A stretch of 64,000 bases of DNA from Polaromonas sp047303325 (GCF_047303325.1 NZ_JBKBEX010000025.1:1-64000), one strand, 5' to 3'; shown: positions 18,801 through 27,213, counted from the stretch's first letter. Numbers and translations are program-made. The notes: generated by a model not told the origin, from the sequence alone.

Positions 18801-19433
18801 GGCTTTGTGCGCATGGACTTCGAGGACGTGCTGACCGAGCTGCGCGAAGCCGGCTACGCCTTCGACATGGCCTGGTTTGAGCCGCATTTCGAGTTCCGCT
18901 TCCCGCTGATAGGCCAGGTCAAGAGCAACAGCATCGAGCTGACGCTGCGCAGCGCGCTGGAGCCCTGGCACGTGATGGGCGAGGAAGGCTCGGCCGGCGG
19001 CACGGTGCGCTACGTCGACTCCTCGCTGGAGCGCATCGAGGTGCACGTCACCGGCCTGAACGACAACCGCTACGTCATCACCGTCAACGGCCGGGCCCTG
19101 CCGCTGCAAAGCACGGGCCGCGTCGGCGAATATGTGGCGGGCGTGCGCTACAAGGCCTGGAACCCGCCTTCGGCCCTGCACCCTTCCATAGGCGTGCATG
19201 CGCCGCTGACCTTCGACATCGTCGACACCTGGATGGAGCGCTCGCTGGGCGGCTGCCAGTACCATGTGGCCCACCCGGGCGGGCGCAACTACGACACGCT
19301 GCCGGTCAATTCGTACGAGGCCGAAAGCCGCCGCCTCACGCGCTTTTTCCGCATGGGCCACACGCCCGGCAAGATGCGCGTGGCGCCGGCGCAGCCCAGC
19401 CGGGAGTTCCCGTTCACGCTGGACCTGCGCTGA
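15831..19433 (+). CDS. Transglutaminase-DUF2126 protein
   Basis: A 1200-residue two-part protein. Residues 1-270 form a transglutaminase unit with Cys180 in GSCRDTGWL, His229 in DLHAWCE and Asp245 in GLDPTSG. The remainder is DUF2126 (COG4196), with the block RLTMGGEPTFV, then EGYPPPRDPRLK, and TDGRHTGTGGGNHFVLGG. DUF2126 has been suggested to be a divergent ligase-like catalytic module but has no proven activity. The start is probably the TTG at 15831, which begins the conserved SIHVALSHITHY and follows GAGG by six bases. An ATG at 15783 would add a non-conserved tail. A low-complexity Ser/Gly linker occurs near residues 600-690. Confidence 0.9.
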   Translation: MSIHVALSHITHYKYDRLVRLGPQVVRLRPAPHSRTQVLSYSLKVEPAGHFINWQQDPFANYQARLVFPEPTREFKVTVDLVVEMAVFNPFDFFLEPAAEEFPFSYNALQARELAPYLATQPATPLFKRYLEKIDRTPKRTIDFLVGLNQSLQSDIQYSIRMEPGVQTPEETLRLACGSCRDTGWLLVQLLRHMGLAARFVSGYLIQLKADVKSIDGPSGAEADFTDLHAWCEVFLPGAGWVGLDPTSGLMAGEGHIPLACTPEPSSAAPVEGGVDKSEVEFEHHMAVQRIYESPRVTKPYTEEQWQEVLALGEKVDQDLAAGDVRLTMGGEPTFVATTDRDAAEWNIAALGPTKRGYATELVQKLRAEYGEGGFLHFGQGKWYPGEQLPRWALSIFWRKDGQPIWQNPALFADERQPCNYTSADAQRFIQTLAGKLGLATTYITPGYEDTWYYLWRERRLPVNVDPFDSRLDDAMERDRLRRVFMQGLDSVVGYVLPLQTKEQLKQRSFGASPALAGPKWTTGPWFFRDERMYLMPGDSPMGYRLPLDSVPWVSKTDYPYMIESDPFASRQELPPASALAARYNGSFSDARGTTAASPSAGGSASSLAQYVARYLSGNTALSQASRILQFRPTGNNGTGGAGGQSAGASPEAAAPGDDRAPKPFESAAWLTRTALCVEVRDPQRANGPKDKPKADPDSQANKSGRGEVGAIYVFMPPMERLEDYLDLLAAVEATAQSLGVSIVLEGYPPPRDPRLKMLQVTPDPGVIEVNIHPAYNWGELVEHTEFLYKIAHETRLSAEKFMTDGRHTGTGGGNHFVLGGATPADSPFLRKPELLGSLIAYWHNHPSLSYLFSGMFIGPTSQAPRVDEARNDQLYELEIALREIENNRKKYGADMPPWLVDRTLRNILVDVTGNTHRSEFCIDKMYSPDSTTGRLGLLELRAFEMPPHARMSIAQQLLLRALVARFWNKPYHGRVTRWGTELHDRFLLPGFVRMDFEDVLTELREAGYAFDMAWFEPHFEFRFPLIGQVKSNSIELTLRSALEPWHVMGEEGSAGGTVRYVDSSLERIEVHVTGLNDNRYVITVNGRALPLQSTGRVGEYVAGVRYKAWNPPSALHPSIGVHAPLTFDIVDTWMERSLGGCQYHVAHPGGRNYDTLPVNSYEAESRRLTRFFRMGHTPGKMRVAPAQPSREFPFTLDLR

Positions 19434-19584
19434 GGGCGGCCGGGGGGCGCCTTTCCCGGCGCCCATCAGCCTGTCTTATGGCTGCAACAATTGCATGCGC
19501 AAGCGGCATAAATCGTCCATTTAGCGGGAAAGCCGTACCTGATTGAGACTTTGCGCCTGCGGGCCGCAGGCATACTTGCAGCAC

Positions 19585-22368
19585 GTGGAAAATAACACCC
19601 AGTCACTTTTTGCCGCCCAGGCGCTCGAATCCCCCTGCGCCCTGGCCGCCGCGCTGGCGCCGCATGCGGCAGCCGGCCATTTCGACGAGTTGCGGGGCCG
19701 TGTCTCCGAAGGCCCCGCGCCCGTGGAGACGGCCGTGCCCGCCCAGCCCGTGCTGCGGGCCGCCGGCAGCGCCGCTGAAACCGCCGCTCCCCAACCCGAA
19801 GCCGCCGCCACCGACGACAGCCTGTCGCCAGAATGGACGCGCTTTTTCAACTTCCTGGGCGCCGACGGCTTTTACGACCTGAATCACCGCACCGCCAACC
19901 TGCGCCGCCAGATCCGCGACAACGGCGTGACCTACAACGTCTACGCCGACGCCAACGGCCCGCAGCGCCCCTGGGCGCTGGACCTCTTCCCCATGATGGT
20001 CTCGGCCGGCGACTGGGCGCAGATCGAGGCCGGCATCCAGCAGCGCGCCCGCCTGCTGGACCGGGTCATGGCCGACATCTACGGCCCGCAGGAACTGCTC
20101 TCCAAAGGCCTCTTGCCCAGCGCGCTGGTGCATGCCCACCCTGGCTACCTGCGCGGCATGCAGGGCGTGCAGCCGGCCGGCGGCACCTATCTGCACATCG
20201 CCGCCTTCGACATCGCCCACGGCCCCGACGGCCGCTGGTCGGTGGTGTCGCAGCGCACGCAGGCGCCTTCTGGCCTGGGCTACCTGCTGGAAAACCGCCT
20301 GACCATCTCGCTGCTGTTTCCCGAGGCCTTCCGCGAAATGAAGGTCGAACGCCTGGGTGCCTCTTACAAGGCGCTGGTCGACGGCCTCAAAGCCATGAGC
20401 CCGGCCGACGGCAATGAGGAAAGCCGCGTGGTCCTGCTGACCCCGGGGCCTTACAACGAAACCTATTTCGAGCATGCCTACCTTGCGCGCTTCCTGGGCC
20501 TGACCCTGGTCGAGGGCAGCGATCTGCTGGTGCGCGACGACAAGCTTTACCTCAAGACCCTGCGCGGCCTGGAGCCGGTGCACGGCCTGCTCAAGCGCCT
20601 GGACGACGAGTTCCTGGACCCGCTGGAGCTGCGCTCGGACTCCACGCTGGGCGTGCCCGGCCTGCTGCAGGTGATACGCGCGGGCAATGTGCTGGTGGTC
20701 AACACGCCGGGCTCGGCCTTCCTTGAATCAAGCGCGCTGCTGGGCTTTTTGCCCGCGCTGTCGGAACACCTGCTGGGCGAAACCCTGGCCCTGCCCTCGC
20801 TGGCCACCTGGTGGTGCGGCGAGCAGGCGGTGCTGCAGGATGTGCTGGGCCAGCTCAAGAACTGCGTGATCAAGCCGACCTACCCGGGCTCGGGCATGGA
20901 ATCGGTGATAGGCCACACGCTGTCGCGCCGCGCGCTAGACGAATGGGCCGGCCGCATCGTGCGCCGCGGTGAGGACTACACGGTGCAGGCCTATTTGCCA
21001 CTGCCGCAGACGCCGACCTGGCAGGGCGAGCGAATTTCCCCGCGATCGGCCATGCTGCGCGTGTTTGCCGTGGCCGACGGCAAGGGCTCCTGGCAGGTGC
21101 TGCCCGGCGGGCTGGCGCGGCTGGCCGGCAAGAACGAGAACATGTCTTCCATGCAGCACGGCGGCAGCAGCGCCGACGTCTGGGTGCTGGGCGATGCGTC
21201 CGCGGCCAAGGCGGCAGCCCCGCGTGCCGAGCAGCCCTCGCCCGCCTGGGCCACCGCCCCGCTGCGCCACCGCCCGCCGGTCACCAGCCGCGCGGCCGAA
21301 AACCTTTTCTGGCTGGGCCGCTACACCGAGCGCGCCGAAAACTCCACGCGCCTGGCGCAGATCACGCTGCAATGCCTGGGCGGCGAAGACCAGACCTCGC
21401 AGCCCTTGCTGGCCTGGCTGACCAGCATGGCGGTCGGCAATGCGCTGGTGCTGGACACCGTGCCGCCGGCCACACATGCGCGCCGCGTGTTTGAACGTGC
21501 GCTGATCGCCAACCTGGCCGATACCGAACAGGCCGCCAGCGTGGGCTTTAACCTGCGCGCGCTCAAGAGCGCGGCCTCGGCCGTGCGCGAACGCCTGTCG
21601 CAGGAACAGTGGCACATGATCGTGCGCACCGAAGCCGATTTTTTCCAGCGCTGCGCGATATTCAGCAGCGTGGGCCAAAGCCAGTCGCAAAGCCAGGGCG
21701 GGCAAGGCCAGAGCCAATCCAGCCAATATCTGCTTGAATACTCCTCCGTCGAGGCGCTGCGCGCGCTCGAATCGGCCAGCGGCTTCCTCTCGGCCATGAC
21801 GGGCGCGCAGACCGACCGCATGACGCGCGACGACGGCTGGCGCCTGCTCAGCGTGGGCCGCCTCATCGAGCGGCTCAACACCCTGGCCGGCGCGCTGGCG
21901 CGCGGCTTTGAAACCGGCTCGGTCTTCGAGGAAGGCGGCTTCAACGCCATGGTGGCGCTGTTCGACAGCACCATCACCTTCCACGCGCAATACCAGCAGC
22001 GCCGCGACATCCCGGCCCTGCTCGACCTGCTGGTGCTGGACCGCGACAATCCGCGCTCCCTGGGCTGGGTGGTGCAGACGCTGCGCGGGCGCCTGGCCAA
22101 GCTGGCCGGCAGCGCGCCGGGCGACATGCCCGAGCTCGCGATGGAACTGCCCGATCCCGGCAGCTGGGCGCTGGCCGATTTGTGCGCGGGCATGCAGTCC
22201 GATGATGGTGATCAAGGTGATGAAGGCGATGAAGATAGCCGGCAGCACGACGGCCGCCTGGTGCAGATGCTGGAGCAATGCTGCGACGCCGCGCTGGACC
22301 TGTCGGACACCCTGAGCCGCCGCTATTTCAGCCACGCGGCCTCCGGCAGCCAGAGCCTGGGCGCTTGA
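19585..22368 (+). CDS. Circularly permuted ATP-grasp fused to alpha-E
   Basis: About 927 residues joining the two proteins that are separate genes at 10.5-13.0 kb. Residues to about 560 form the ATP-grasp module (LTPGPYNETYFEHAYLARFLG, LDPLELRSDSTLGVPGLL, CVIKPTYPGSGMESV). From about 565 the alpha-E domain begins with RAAENLFWLGRYTERAEN. Two low-complexity inserts stand out: a Gln/Ser/Gly tract (DNA about 21672-21725) and an acidic DDGDQGDEGDED stretch (about 22201-22240). The start is uncertain; I use the GTG at 19585, with TTG codons at 19543 and 19576 as alternatives. The next gene follows after 22 bp. Confidence 0.88.
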   Translation: MENNTQSLFAAQALESPCALAAALAPHAAAGHFDELRGRVSEGPAPVETAVPAQPVLRAAGSAAETAAPQPEAAATDDSLSPEWTRFFNFLGADGFYDLNHRTANLRRQIRDNGVTYNVYADANGPQRPWALDLFPMMVSAGDWAQIEAGIQQRARLLDRVMADIYGPQELLSKGLLPSALVHAHPGYLRGMQGVQPAGGTYLHIAAFDIAHGPDGRWSVVSQRTQAPSGLGYLLENRLTISLLFPEAFREMKVERLGASYKALVDGLKAMSPADGNEESRVVLLTPGPYNETYFEHAYLARFLGLTLVEGSDLLVRDDKLYLKTLRGLEPVHGLLKRLDDEFLDPLELRSDSTLGVPGLLQVIRAGNVLVVNTPGSAFLESSALLGFLPALSEHLLGETLALPSLATWWCGEQAVLQDVLGQLKNCVIKPTYPGSGMESVIGHTLSRRALDEWAGRIVRRGEDYTVQAYLPLPQTPTWQGERISPRSAMLRVFAVADGKGSWQVLPGGLARLAGKNENMSSMQHGGSSADVWVLGDASAAKAAAPRAEQPSPAWATAPLRHRPPVTSRAAENLFWLGRYTERAENSTRLAQITLQCLGGEDQTSQPLLAWLTSMAVGNALVLDTVPPATHARRVFERALIANLADTEQAASVGFNLRALKSAASAVRERLSQEQWHMIVRTEADFFQRCAIFSSVGQSQSQSQGGQGQSQSSQYLLEYSSVEALRALESASGFLSAMTGAQTDRMTRDDGWRLLSVGRLIERLNTLAGALARGFETGSVFEEGGFNAMVALFDSTITFHAQYQQRRDIPALLDLLVLDRDNPRSLGWVVQTLRGRLAKLAGSAPGDMPELAMELPDPGSWALADLCAGMQSDDGDQGDEGDEDSRQHDGRLVQMLEQCCDAALDLSDTLSRRYFSHAASGSQSLGA

Positions 22369-22390
22369 GCCCCGGGCGCGGAGTCATCCC

Positions 22391-23332
22391 ATGCTGCTGC
22401 ACGTCGTCCACGAAACCCGCTACCGCTATGCGCCCGCGGTGGAAAACGCCCACCATGTGGTGCACCTCAAACCCGCCAGCCGCAACGGCCAGAGCCTGCT
22501 GAGCTACGCGCTGCGCGTCGACCCGGCGCCCGTGCAATTGCGCGAAACGGTGGACATCTACGGCAACACGCGCAGCTATTTTTCGCTGCAGGCCGCGCAT
22601 GAAAGCCTGACCGTGGTGGCCGACAGCGTGGTGGCCACCACGGCACTCAACCCGCTGCAGTCCGAAAGTGCCCTGTCTGCCGGCGCAGCGGTGTCGCAGC
22701 CCTGGGAGCAGGTGCGCGAGCAGTTCCGCTACCGCGCCGGCGCAGCCTACGACAGCGCCTCCGAATTCCTGTTCGCCTCGCCCTATGTGCCGCGCGACGA
22801 GGCCTTCGCCGAGTTCGCGCGCCCCAGCTTCCTGCCCGGCCGGCCGCTGCCCGAAGCGGCGCGCGACCTGATGGAACGCATCCATGACACCATGACCTAC
22901 GAGAGCGAAAGCACCGAGGTCAACACGCCGGCGCTCGAGGCGCTGCGGCAGGGCAAGGGCGTGTGCCAGGACTTTGCCCACATCATGGTGGCCTGCTGCC
23001 GCGCCATGGGCCTGCCGGCGCGTTACGTCAGCGGCTACCTGCTGACCAGCCCACCGCCCGGCCAGCCGCGCCTGGTGGGCAGCGATGCCTCACACGCCTG
23101 GGCCTCGGTCTATTGCCCTGGCCTGGGCGCCTGGCTGGACTTCGATCCCACCAACAACCGCGCGCCGGGCGAAGACTATGTCACGCTGGCCACGGGGCGC
23201 GACTTCCTCGATGTCTCGCCCATGCGCGGCGTGATACGCGGCGGGGCGCAGCACATCCTGGACGTGGCGGTGACGGTGGAGCCCTTGCCCGCCGCCGACG
23301 CGCCATCCGCCGAAACCGCTACGCTGGACTGA
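22391..23332 (+). CDS. Transglutaminase-like protein, second copy of the system
   Basis: A 313-residue COG1305 protein. The N terminus MLLHVVHETRYRYA is the usual beta domain. The triad is Cys192 in GVCQDFAHI, His235 in SHAWA and Asp252 in FDPTNNR. It is collinear with the transglutaminase at 9.7 kb but clearly diverged from it, so it is not a recent duplicate. It closes the plus-strand unit and overlaps the end of the convergent LysR gene by 14 bp. Confidence 0.92.
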   Translation: MLLHVVHETRYRYAPAVENAHHVVHLKPASRNGQSLLSYALRVDPAPVQLRETVDIYGNTRSYFSLQAAHESLTVVADSVVATTALNPLQSESALSAGAAVSQPWEQVREQFRYRAGAAYDSASEFLFASPYVPRDEAFAEFARPSFLPGRPLPEAARDLMERIHDTMTYESESTEVNTPALEALRQGKGVCQDFAHIMVACCRAMGLPARYVSGYLLTSPPPGQPRLVGSDASHAWASVYCPGLGAWLDFDPTNNRAPGEDYVTLATGRDFLDVSPMRGVIRGGAQHILDVAVTVEPLPAADAPSAETATLD

Positions 23333-24254
23333 GCGCCTCTCCGAGCAACGAACCCTCGGGCAGGCTGCCCACCAGCCGGCGCCTGCACAAGCCCACAAAC
23401 TCTTGCGCCGCGCCCGACTGCGCCTGCTTGGGCTTGAAGGCCAGCAAGGCGCGGAACCACACCTCGGCCGCCAGCGGCACACTGCGCAGGCCCAGCGCCA
23501 GGTATTCGCGCGCCACCAGCGGATTCGTCACCGCCAGCCCGGCGCCGGCGAGCACCAGCGCGCATTGCGTCGCGCTGTAAGGCGTCTCGATCACAAAACG
23601 CGGCTGCACGCCGGCCTGCGCCAGCGCCGCCTCCAGGCGCCGCTGCGCCGGGTCGAACGCCGACAGGCCCACCAGCGGCACCTCTTGCAAATCCTGCGGC
23701 AGCAGCACCTGCCTGCGCGCCAGCGGATGGGCGGCCGGCATGATGCAAACGGCGGGCGCCTGGTAGAACAGCGAAGACACCAGGCCGCTGGTGTCGGCCT
23801 CATCGCCCAGGAAAGCCAGGTCCACCGCGCCCTGGAACAAGGCCTCGCGCAGCACCTTGGAGCTGTCGACCAAAAGCAGGCAGCGCGTGCGCGGGTAGCT
23901 GCGCTGGAACTCGGCCAAGGCCCAGGGCATGACGCTGGCGGCCATGGCGTGCAGCGAGCCGATGCGCAGCACCGTGTCTTCATGCGACTGCAGCGCCACG
24001 ATTTTTCGCTGCACGGCCTCCAGGCCTTCGTAGACCCGCTCGACCTCTTCCATCAGCGCATGGGCTTCGGGCGTGGGCGTGAGCTTGCCCTTGGGCCGGT
24101 CAAACAGCTTGAGGCCGGCGCGCGCTTCGAGCTGCTGCAGCAGCTGCGTGACCGCCGGCTGGCTCACATGCAGGGCCGCGGCCGCGCGGTTGGCCGTGCC
24201 CAGCCGCATGACCATGCGGAACACCTCGATCTGGCGCGCACTGGCTTCGGCCAT
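23319..24254 (-). CDS. LysR-family transcriptional regulator
   Basis: A 311-residue regulator. The N-terminal winged helix (residues 5-65, RQIEVFRMVMRLGTANRAAA, HVSQPAVTQLLQQLE) binds DNA; the rest is the periplasmic-binding-protein-like effector domain. It is divergent from a threonine-synthase-like gene with an 83-bp gap. That gap contains a LysR-type operator next to its own start. It probably controls that enzyme, the following Bug receptor and itself; the effector may be the solute the Bug protein binds. Confidence 0.92.
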   Translation of the reverse strand: MAEASARQIEVFRMVMRLGTANRAAAALHVSQPAVTQLLQQLEARAGLKLFDRPKGKLTPTPEAHALMEEVERVYEGLEAVQRKIVALQSHEDTVLRIGSLHAMAASVMPWALAEFQRSYPRTRCLLLVDSSKVLREALFQGAVDLAFLGDEADTSGLVSSLFYQAPAVCIMPAAHPLARRQVLLPQDLQEVPLVGLSAFDPAQRRLEAALAQAGVQPRFVIETPYSATQCALVLAGAGLAVTNPLVAREYLALGLRSVPLAAEVWFRALLAFKPKQAQSGAAQEFVGLCRRRLVGSLPEGSLLGEALSPA

Positions 24255-24266
24255 GGCGGTCTCCTT

Positions 24267-24281
24267 ATAAGTTTCACTTAT
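24267..24281. promoter_or_regulatory. LysR-type operator (T-N11-A)
   Basis: The 15-bp site ATAAGT-TTC-ACTTAT is a perfect inverted repeat with the T-N11-A core of LysR operators. It ends 13 bp before the LysR start codon and 57 bp before the divergent gene. This position allows autorepression and control of the divergent promoter. The role is inferred from pattern and position. Confidence 0.7.
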
Positions 24282-24337
24282 TCTAAATCGCCAACAAAGC
24301 GCGCACAGCAGGCCCGGGCCTTCCTACCATTGGCCGC

Positions 24338-25525
24338 ATGAATTCCCTTGTTTCCGAATCCCCCGCGGCATCCCATACGGTGACCCGCAACCCGCGGCTG
24401 TCCGGGCTGCACTGCATCCATTGCGCCCGTGAATACTCCTTGCAGGACTTGCCGGCCGGCTGCCCGCATTGCGCGGCGGCCGGCACGCCCGCGAGCCTGG
24501 AGGCGGTCTATGCCGAGCTGCCCAAAACCCTCAAAACTGCCAGCACGGGTTATAAGTGGGGCGCCTGGCTGCCTTACAGCCGGGGCGTGTCCCTGGGCGA
24601 AGGCGGCACGCCCTGCCTGGACCTGCCCCGCCTGGCGCGCACCTTGGGCTTGCGCCAGCTCTCGGCCAAACACGAGGGCATAAACCCCACAGGCTCGCAC
24701 AAGGACCGCATGTCGGCCCAGGCCGTGAGCCGGGCGCTGGACGTGGGCGCGCAAACCGTGGTGCTGGCCTCCAGCGGCAACGCGGCGGTGTCGGCCGCCG
24801 CCTATTGCGCGGCCGCGGGCCTGGCCTGTGAAGTCGCCACCTACCACGACATGCCGGAACCCTTCGCGCGGGCGCTGCAGCGCCTGGGCGCCCGACGCCT
24901 CACGTTTGACCGCGGCTTCGGCCGCTGGGAACACCTGCGCCGGCGCGTCGAGCAGGACGGCGCCTTTGCGCTGACCAACTACAGCGTGCCCGCCGTCGGC
25001 AGCCCAGCCTTCGGCGTCGAGGGCTACCGCGCGGTGGCGCTGGAATGTGTGGCCGAAGGCTGCATCCCCGACCACGTACTGGTGCCCACCGCGCGCGGCG
25101 ATCTGCTCTGGGGTGTTTACAGCGGCCTGCGCGACCTGCTGCAAGCCGGACTGATCGCGCGCATGCCGCGCCTCTGGGCGGTTGAACCTTTCCCGCGCCT
25201 GGCCCGCGTGCTGGGCGGCGAGCCGCTGCAGGCCGACTTCGCCGGCCAGACCGCGCAGTTTTCCACCGGCGGCAGCACCGTCACGCTGCAGCAGGCGCTG
25301 GCTGTGCAGCGCTCGGGCGGCGGGGCGGTGGTGGTGGACGATGCCGGCGCCGCTGAAGGCAGTGCCCGGCTGGCCGCGCAAGGCCTGTGGGTGGAGCTGT
25401 GCGCGGGCGCCTGCCTCAGCGCGCTCGCACAGCTGCGCGCGCGCGGCGAGATCGCGCCTTCGGAGCACGCCCTTCTGCTGCTGACCGCCAAGGGCGACCG
25501 CGACACCTTTGACATTTTTTCCTGA
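24338..25525 (+). CDS. Threonine-synthase-like PLP enzyme with N-terminal zinc ribbon
   Basis: A 395-residue fold-type II PLP enzyme. Cys26, Cys29, Cys42 and Cys45 form a zinc ribbon ahead of the catalytic domain. The PLP lysine is Lys122 in NPTGSHKDR, and SSGNAAVSAAAY is the phosphate/substrate loop. The architecture matches threonine synthase-like lyases that are not the biosynthetic ThrC. Linkage to a LysR gene and a Bug receptor points to catabolism of an imported amino or hydroxy acid. The exact reaction is unknown. Confidence 0.83.
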   Translation: MNSLVSESPAASHTVTRNPRLSGLHCIHCAREYSLQDLPAGCPHCAAAGTPASLEAVYAELPKTLKTASTGYKWGAWLPYSRGVSLGEGGTPCLDLPRLARTLGLRQLSAKHEGINPTGSHKDRMSAQAVSRALDVGAQTVVLASSGNAAVSAAAYCAAAGLACEVATYHDMPEPFARALQRLGARRLTFDRGFGRWEHLRRRVEQDGAFALTNYSVPAVGSPAFGVEGYRAVALECVAEGCIPDHVLVPTARGDLLWGVYSGLRDLLQAGLIARMPRLWAVEPFPRLARVLGGEPLQADFAGQTAQFSTGGSTVTLQQALAVQRSGGGAVVVDDAGAAEGSARLAAQGLWVELCAGACLSALAQLRARGEIAPSEHALLLLTAKGDRDTFDIFS

Positions 25526-25582
25526 TTCCCTGAACCCTCCCTGAACCCTCCTTGAATCGCCCCCCCTGTAAAGGATTTCCCC

Positions 25583-26548
25583 ATGAAGACCCGATTGCTC
25601 ACCCCCCTGCTGCTGGCCGCCAGCCTGATCAGCACCGCCGCCCAGGCGGCCTACCCCGACAAGCCGCTGCGCCTTATCGTGCCCTGGGCACCCGGCGGCA
25701 GCACGGACGCGATCGCCCGCGCCGTCGCGCAGCGCATGGGCGAGACCATGGGCCAGAGCGTGGTGGTGGACAACCGCTCCGGCGCCTCGGGCCGCATAGG
25801 CACCGAGGCCGCGGCCAAGGCGGCGCCCGACGGCTACACCTTCGCCATCGTCGAGCTGCCGCATGCGATCGCGCCGGCCGTGTTCAACAAGATGCCTTAC
25901 GACCTGCTGCGCGACTTCACGCCGATTTCCATGGTCGGCACCTCGCCGCTGATGCTGTTTGCCAGCGGCACGCCCTACAAGAACGGCGACCTCAAGGGTT
26001 TCCTCAAACACTACCGCGCCAGCAAGGTGCCGCTGACGCTGGCCAACAGCGGCAACGGCTCCATCAGCCACCTCTCCAGTGAGCTGTTCGCCACGGCCGC
26101 CGGCATCAAGGTCAACGCGATCCCCTACCGCGGCTCGGCGCCGGCGCTCACCGACGTCGCGGCCGGCCAGGTGGACGCCCATTTCGCAACGCTGGCCAGC
26201 GCCAGCGCGCTGCTGGGCGCGGGAAAAATCTCGGCCCTGATGGTGACCGGCAACACGCGCGTGGCCTCTCTGCCCGAGGTGCCCACCGCGCGCGAAGCCG
26301 GCATGGACAGCATGCAGTTCAACCAGTGGTGGGCCCTGGTGGCGCCGGCCACCACGCCCATCGACATCGTCGAGCGGCTGCGCAGCGAAGCCGTCGCAGC
26401 GCTGGCCCACCCGTCGACGCGCGAGCGGCTCACGACGCTGGGCATAGACCTCAAGGGATCGAGCCGCGACGAGCTGCGCGCCTTTATGCGCAGCGAGGTG
26501 GACCGCTGGGGTGCGGTCGTGCGCAAGGCCGGCATCAAGCCCGAATAG
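25583..26548 (+). CDS. Bug-family (TctC-like) periplasmic solute-binding protein
   Basis: A 321-residue receptor with a signal peptide ending AAQA-AYP. Characteristic blocks are KPLRLIVPWAPGGSTD, VVDNRSGASGRIGTE and AIPYRGSAPALTDVAAGQ. A clear AAAGGA ribosome binding site precedes the ATG. It lies 57 bp after the PLP enzyme and is probably in its operon, which would make the enzyme and receptor act on the same compound. Confidence 0.93.
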   Translation: MKTRLLTPLLLAASLISTAAQAAYPDKPLRLIVPWAPGGSTDAIARAVAQRMGETMGQSVVVDNRSGASGRIGTEAAAKAAPDGYTFAIVELPHAIAPAVFNKMPYDLLRDFTPISMVGTSPLMLFASGTPYKNGDLKGFLKHYRASKVPLTLANSGNGSISHLSSELFATAAGIKVNAIPYRGSAPALTDVAAGQVDAHFATLASASALLGAGKISALMVTGNTRVASLPEVPTAREAGMDSMQFNQWWALVAPATTPIDIVERLRSEAVAALAHPSTRERLTTLGIDLKGSSRDELRAFMRSEVDRWGAVVRKAGIKPE

Positions 26549-26673
26549 GCGGGTACGCCGGCCGGGGCTGCATCACTTCCTTTCATACCGCAACAGGCCG
26601 GCGCGAGAACGGGCCCGCCCTACAATTCCCCGAAGCACCCGCCCCGGGGACTGCCATCAACCAAGGGAACACC

Positions 26674-27126
26674 ATGAGCGCCTACGACAAGCTGAAAGCA
26701 CTGAACATCACCCTGCCCCCCGTGGCAATCCCCGTCGCCGCCTATCTGCCTTTTGTGCGGACGGGCAACCTGGTGTTCCTGAGCGGCCATATCGCCAAGA
26801 AGGACGGCAAGCCCCTGGTCGGCCAGTTGGGCAAGAACATGACAACCGAAGAAGGCAAGGCCGCCGCGCGCTCGGTCGCCATCGACCTGATGGGCACGCT
26901 GGAAGCCGCCGTCGGCCTTGGCAAGGTCAAGCGCATCGTCAAGCTCGTGAGCCTGGTCAACTCGACCGGCGACTACACCGAGCATCACCTGGTGACCAAT
27001 GGCGCCAGTGAACTTTTCGCTGAAATTTTCGGTGATGCCGGCACGCATGCGCGCGCCGCCTTCGGTGTGGCGCAGATTCCCATGGGCGCTTGTGTCGAGA
27101 TCGACCTGGTCGCGGAAGTCGAGTAA
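26674..27126 (+). CDS. RidA-family protein
   Basis: A 150-residue member of the YjgF/YER057c/UK114 superfamily, subgroup with the longer N terminus (MSAYDKLKALNITLPP). Founding RidA proteins hydrolyse reactive enamine/imine intermediates from PLP enzymes. In this sequence the C-terminal IPMGACVEIDLVAEV block is intact, but the usual catalytic arginine context (RaA/C near residue 105) reads THARAAFGVAQ, as in other members of the subgroup. A PLP enzyme lies two genes upstream. Confidence 0.85.
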   Translation: MSAYDKLKALNITLPPVAIPVAAYLPFVRTGNLVFLSGHIAKKDGKPLVGQLGKNMTTEEGKAAARSVAIDLMGTLEAAVGLGKVKRIVKLVSLVNSTGDYTEHHLVTNGASELFAEIFGDAGTHARAAFGVAQIPMGACVEIDLVAEVE

Positions 27127-27213
27127 ACACTGCCGCCGCAAGCACCCGCAGTCACTGTGGGGCCGGCAAAGCGGCGGCGAGCGCCCGCTCGCGCGAGCCT
27201 TTAAACTCAACAC

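Noticed and set aside
24278..26410. 710-codon minus-strand open frame across the PLP enzyme and Bug genes
   Set aside because: It crosses two real genes and their intergenic gap, has composition of an antisense frame, and has no family signature.
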